A stretch of 58,578 bases of DNA from Tropicibacter naphthalenivorans (GTDB taxonomy: Bacteria; Pseudomonadota; Alphaproteobacteria; Rhodobacterales; Rhodobacteraceae): contig NZ_FWXX01000014.1 of the NCBI RefSeq assembly GCF_900176475.1, forward strand, positions 1 through 58,578, read 5' to 3'. Below, piece by piece: positions 56,021 through 58,578 of this stretch (within the stretch, counting starts at the first letter, position 1; every line of letters starts with the position of its first letter). A model generated the notes under the pieces. It was not told where the DNA came from. It saw only the letters and a program-made list of their open reading frames with translations, and made no database searches. The position numbers and the translations under genes are program-made.

Positions 56021-56650
56021 GTGACAATTGAGGCAGCCGAAGACCTGTTTTCCCGCGCTTTGGAAGAGGTAATCGGTCAGGTAAATCGTGGGGATTTGGG
56101 CGAAGCAAACGAGGCGACTGTACAGCACCACTTGGCTCTATCCCTGCATTTGTTAGCTAGAGAGGAAGGCTTGCCTTTCTCTATCATCATGGAAAGGCGA
56201 ATACAGCGCACCAACGGTGGCGTTTTTCCCAAGAAGGGGAGCAACAACGCTGAAATTGACGTTTTCTTTACTGTTGGCGAAGACGAAACCCGGTGCGCGG
56301 TCGAACTCAAACTCTTCAAACGGAGCAATCATAGAGAACCCAACAACCGATACGACTCCTATGCCGACTTGGCAAACTTGGAAATCTATCTTGAAGAGCA
56401 TTGCGACATTGGTTTTTTCGTTCTGCTCACTGACCACCCACACTACTTTGACCCCGCATTTGGCGATCACAGGCCCGGCACCGCTGACTTTTCCTTAAGA
56501 GAAGGGCACGTCTACCAAGCGCAGCGGGAGTTGAGCTACCGGACCAATACGCCCTATGGCACGCCGTTAACGCTCAGGCAGGACTACTCATTTCACTGGC
56601 AAAATGATGGCAATGATTGGCGGTTTCTGATCCTCAAGGTCTCGCCCTGA
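56021..56650 (+). CDS. PD-(D/E)XK-like protein at the end of the defence cassette
   Basis: A protein of about 209 residues starting at GTG (56021), one base after the previous stop codon. It has a pattern of the restriction-endonuclease fold: Asp80 in NAEIDVFFTV and Glu95-x-Lys97 in CAVELKLF, with helical residues before. Similar layouts occur in DUF-type nucleases and antitoxin-like proteins. If active it would be a nuclease of about 24 kDa tied to the Type ISP enzyme. The family name is not known to me. Confidence 0.55.
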   Translation: MTIEAAEDLFSRALEEVIGQVNRGDLGEANEATVQHHLALSLHLLAREEGLPFSIIMERRIQRTNGGVFPKKGSNNAEIDVFFTVGEDETRCAVELKLFKRSNHREPNNRYDSYADLANLEIYLEEHCDIGFFVLLTDHPHYFDPAFGDHRPGTADFSLREGHVYQAQRELSYRTNTPYGTPLTLRQDYSFHWQNDGNDWRFLILKVSP

Positions 56651-56933
56651 TCGGAGTCGATATGGATCAGCCACCGAAACCGCGCGCTGGGCGGAAAGAT
56701 AATCAATTCTCTTTCATCCAACTCGCGCGTCCTTCAAGGAACTCGCAGCCAATGTCCGAACATAAGTAGAACGTGATCCGTCCTCTTGTGTAATTTATGT
56801 GTAATTGCATTCGGAACGTTCCGGATGTGTTCAGCAAATTCTAGGAACAGAAATGCCGGTATCCCGTAGGAAATTCCCCATTTGTCAAGCAGTTGGACGC
56901 AAGTCGGCATGGTCCCTATGAAGTGATGGGAAA
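56651..56933. other. Non-coding right end of the tRNA-Phe island
   Basis: No gene is seen here. The stretch holds a TGTAA pair (56789-56793 and 56800-56804, 11 bases apart) that mirrors the one at the left end, so it probably includes arm-type integrase sites. A perfect CGGAACGTTCCG palindrome lies at 56812-56823. A related CGAAACGTTCCG occurs at about 48334 near the RHH-like gene. Confidence 0.5.
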
Positions 56934-56980
56934 ATTGAAAATCCTCGTGTCGGTGGTTCGATTCCGCCCCCGGGCACCAT
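56934..56980 (+). repeat. attR-type core of the island (47 bp)
   Basis: These 47 bases are identical to 46473-46519, the 3' half of tRNA-Phe with CCA and one further T. The 5' half of the tRNA is absent here, so no functional tRNA is encoded. It marks the right junction of the island and probably also the left junction of the next one. Confidence 0.95.
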
Positions 56981-57040
56981 TTACTAAGCTAACACATTGG
57001 TTTCGCTTCAGCTTTTAGCCCATGCTAAGAGCCGTAGACC

Positions 57041-58243
57041 ATGGCGGAGACCATTCTTCCCGCGCTCACCTTCGTTAAAGACGGAGTGTTTTGCTTCAGC
57101 CGCCGCATCCCACGGGCCTTGCGCGACCACTATTCAAACCCTCGGATCGCATATTCGCTGCGCACCAAGTCGCATCGCATCGCCGAATCCCGCGCTCGTA
57201 AAGCCGCCGATCAGCTGGACGAATATTGGTATCACCTGAGGTCTAAGGTCGTGGACCTGCCCGGCAAGCATATGCTTCGCCAACAGCAAGCCACTCAGGC
57301 CACTCACGCGCCTGCTCCCCAGCCACCGCTCAGCACCTCCATCAAGCTGTCCGAAGCCGTTGGTCTTTATCTGCGCCTCAAGGGCAAGGGTCGTCCTGTG
57401 ACCTTCCACAGAGCGGCAGAGCGCTCCTGCGGTTACGTGATTGACGCTTGTGGCGACAAAGCGCTGGATGCCTACACCAAGGCCGACGCGAACGCCTTTC
57501 GCGATGCACTGGTCGCGCGGGGTCTGGCAGGCAGCAGCATGACGAGGGTCTTCGGGACCGTGCGGGCTGTGACGAACTTCGCCGCAAGTGAACAAGGCCT
57601 TTCGCTGATAAACCCCTTTACCGGGGTCTACTATGACCGGGATGCTGGTGTGACGGATCGCAACGCGGTGTCTCGGGATGCCCTCCTCAAGGTGCGTAAA
57701 GAATGCCGCAAGCGGGATGATGATTTGCGTTGGCTGGTTGCCTTGGTGGCTGACACGGGTATGCGCCTGGCCGAAGCTGCAGGGATGACACGCGACGACT
57801 TTGTGAGGGACAAGAATGGCGGTCTGGTGGCCAAGGTGCGCCCCCATCCATGGCGTCGGCTAAAGACGAAGGGGAGTGAACGGGACATCCCTCTTGAAGG
57901 GGAAGCCCTGTGGGCGGCTGAACGTATCCTCGCGCAAGCTGAAACCAGCGCCCATGCTTTCCCTCGTTACAACAAGACTTCCGAGACGAACGCCAACGCC
58001 GCAAGTGCTGCCCTCAACAAGTGGTTGAAGGATGTGACCGCCGAGAAGAACACCATGCACGGCTTTCGTCACGCGATGCGGGACCGCCTTCGCGCTATCG
58101 AATGCCCGGCGGATGTCGTGGACCAGATCGGCGGCTGGCGAACCGAAGGTGTCGGCCATGGATACGGCTCCGGCTATCCGCTCGAGGTGCTGAGGAAGTG
58201 GATGAAGGAAGCCGCGCGGGCCGACATGGTCTACGGCTCCTAG
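57041..58243 (+). CDS. Tyrosine integrase, probably of a second tandem island
   Basis: A 400-residue integrase with a DUF6538-like start (LTFVKDGVFCFSRRIPRAL), a core-binding domain and a catalytic domain. The catalytic Arg242 is in DTGMRLAEA, His340 and Arg343 in HGFRHA, and Tyr375 in GYGSGY. A Trp occupies the second His position (GGWRTEG), a known variation. It lies 60 bases after the attR core and reads away from it, as expected for the integrase of another element inserted next to the first. It is unlike the island's own integrase at 46585-47763. Confidence 0.88.
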   Translation: MAETILPALTFVKDGVFCFSRRIPRALRDHYSNPRIAYSLRTKSHRIAESRARKAADQLDEYWYHLRSKVVDLPGKHMLRQQQATQATHAPAPQPPLSTSIKLSEAVGLYLRLKGKGRPVTFHRAAERSCGYVIDACGDKALDAYTKADANAFRDALVARGLAGSSMTRVFGTVRAVTNFAASEQGLSLINPFTGVYYDRDAGVTDRNAVSRDALLKVRKECRKRDDDLRWLVALVADTGMRLAEAAGMTRDDFVRDKNGGLVAKVRPHPWRRLKTKGSERDIPLEGEALWAAERILAQAETSAHAFPRYNKTSETNANAASAALNKWLKDVTAEKNTMHGFRHAMRDRLRAIECPADVVDQIGGWRTEGVGHGYGSGYPLEVLRKWMKEAARADMVYGS

Positions 58244-58290
58244 GCTCAGGCCTCATTAAGATTTGAGGGACAAGGTTATGCAGGGGCGTC

Positions 58291-58578
58291 GTGGAGACCT
58301 GCATCATGAGCGATTTGTTCTGGCTCACAGAGGCACGGATGGCGCGTCTGCGCCCCTTATTTCCGAAGAGCCGCGGCCGCCCGAGGGTTGATGACAGGCG
58401 CGTGCTGAGCGGAATTATTTTCATAAATCGCAATGGTTTACGCTGGCGTGATGCACCACGAGAATACGGCCCGCACAGTTGAAGGGGACCGTGGCCCCAG
58501 TGGGGCCGCGTAAGCCCCGGAAACGCTCTACAACCGGTGGCGCAGGTGGAGCGAGATGGGCGTCTTCGCCACGATCCT
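58291..58578 (+). pseudogene. IS5-family transposase, interrupted and partial
   Basis: The N-terminal 58 or so residues read MSDLFWLTEARMARLRPLFP, GRPRVDDRRVLSGIIFINRN and LRWRDAPREYGPH, as in IS5/IS427-group transposases. The frame then meets a stop. The expected continuation (TLYNRWRRWSEMGVFATIL) resumes in another frame from about 58523, after an extra stretch of about 43 bases. The best start is 58306. The remainder is beyond the right edge, so activity cannot be judged, but the reading frame is broken. Confidence 0.7.
58477..58519. repeat. Hairpin-containing insert within the IS5-type transposase
   Basis: These bases separate two colinear parts of the transposase frame. They include a perfect GGCCCC-AGT-GGGGCC stem-loop at 58493-58507. 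The length is not a multiple of three, which breaks the frame. It parallels the palindromic insert in the IS3 transposase at the other end of the window, but the sequences are different. Confidence 0.45.

Larger units (their letters stand above)
46473..56980. mobile_element. Genomic island integrated at tRNA-Phe
   Basis: The 10.5-kb element is bounded by two perfect 47-bp repeats of the tRNA-Phe 3' half. It begins with its integrase gene (46585-47763, reading toward the tRNA). It carries an RHH-type gene, a second tyrosine recombinase with two HTH partners, a Type ISP restriction-modification enzyme and two unknown genes. The composition differs from the core genes nearby. No plasmid transfer or phage structural genes are present, so it is an integrative cargo element. 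The next integrase lies only 60 bases past its right end. Confidence 0.85.

Noticed and set aside
56812-56823. CGGAACGTTCCG palindrome considered as a LexA/SOS box
   Set aside because: The alphaproteobacterial LexA site is a GTTC direct repeat with 7-base spacing, which this is not.

Overview
The window looks like a chromosomal segment of a high-GC alphaproteobacterium of the Rhodobacterales (roseobacter/Rhodobacter type). The evidence is the red-type (form IC) RuBisCO operon with CbbX, the DUF3572 gene divergent from a PleD-like gene, the DUF983, DUF4153 and MttB-family proteins, the AGGAG ribosome binding sites with many ATGA/TGATG overlaps, and the intergenic hairpin repeats of the kind I know from this order. 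It is core chromosome flanked on both sides by tRNA-targeted mobile DNA.

Left edge (1-1.6 kb): an IS3-type element interrupts the catalytic half of a tyrosine integrase beside a tRNA-Gln gene. This is the decayed end of an island lying to the left. From 1.6 to 21.4 kb there is mostly core housekeeping and signalling: an H-NOX-like protein with a GGDEF partner, a PleD-like diguanylate cyclase, an ECF sigma/anti-sigma/periplasmic sensor set next to an EF-hand protein, a Nudix hydrolase, an alpha/beta hydrolase, a LysR regulator, a TPR sulfotransferase, lepA, and a large RTX metalloprotease.

From 21.5 to 36.6 kb lies a complete Calvin-cycle operon, read on the minus strand: fbp-prk-tkt-gap-pgk-fba-cbbL-cbbS-cbbX-rpe-thioredoxin-like-cbbZ-cbbY-FGGY kinase, with cbbR divergent upstream. 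Besides the cycle enzymes it carries a repair set: the RuBisCO activase CbbX, 2-phosphoglycolate phosphatase, the CbbY sugar-bisphosphate phosphatase and a short FGGY kinase resembling D-ribulokinase. From 36.9 to 43 kb there is a compact, visibly less GC-rich chemotaxis operon (STAS-like, cheY, cheA, cheW, cheR, cheY, small unknown, receiver-less cheB, cheD) with no receptor gene. It is followed by a fused oxidoreductase-SelD and the convergent MnmH, which together make selenouridine in tRNA.

From 46.47 to 56.98 kb an integrated genomic island is bounded by a 47-bp perfect direct repeat of the 3' half of tRNA-Phe. It carries its own integrase, a ribbon-helix-helix-like gene, and a six-gene co-directional cassette: a small HTH protein, an HTH/zinc-ribbon protein, a second tyrosine recombinase, a single-polypeptide (Type ISP) restriction-modification enzyme, an unknown 273-residue protein and a PD-(D/E)XK-like 209-residue protein. 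This cassette is my best candidate for an incompletely described defence system. Immediately beyond the right repeat is another tyrosine integrase, probably of a second island in tandem at the same tRNA gene, and then an interrupted IS5-type transposase that runs off the window.
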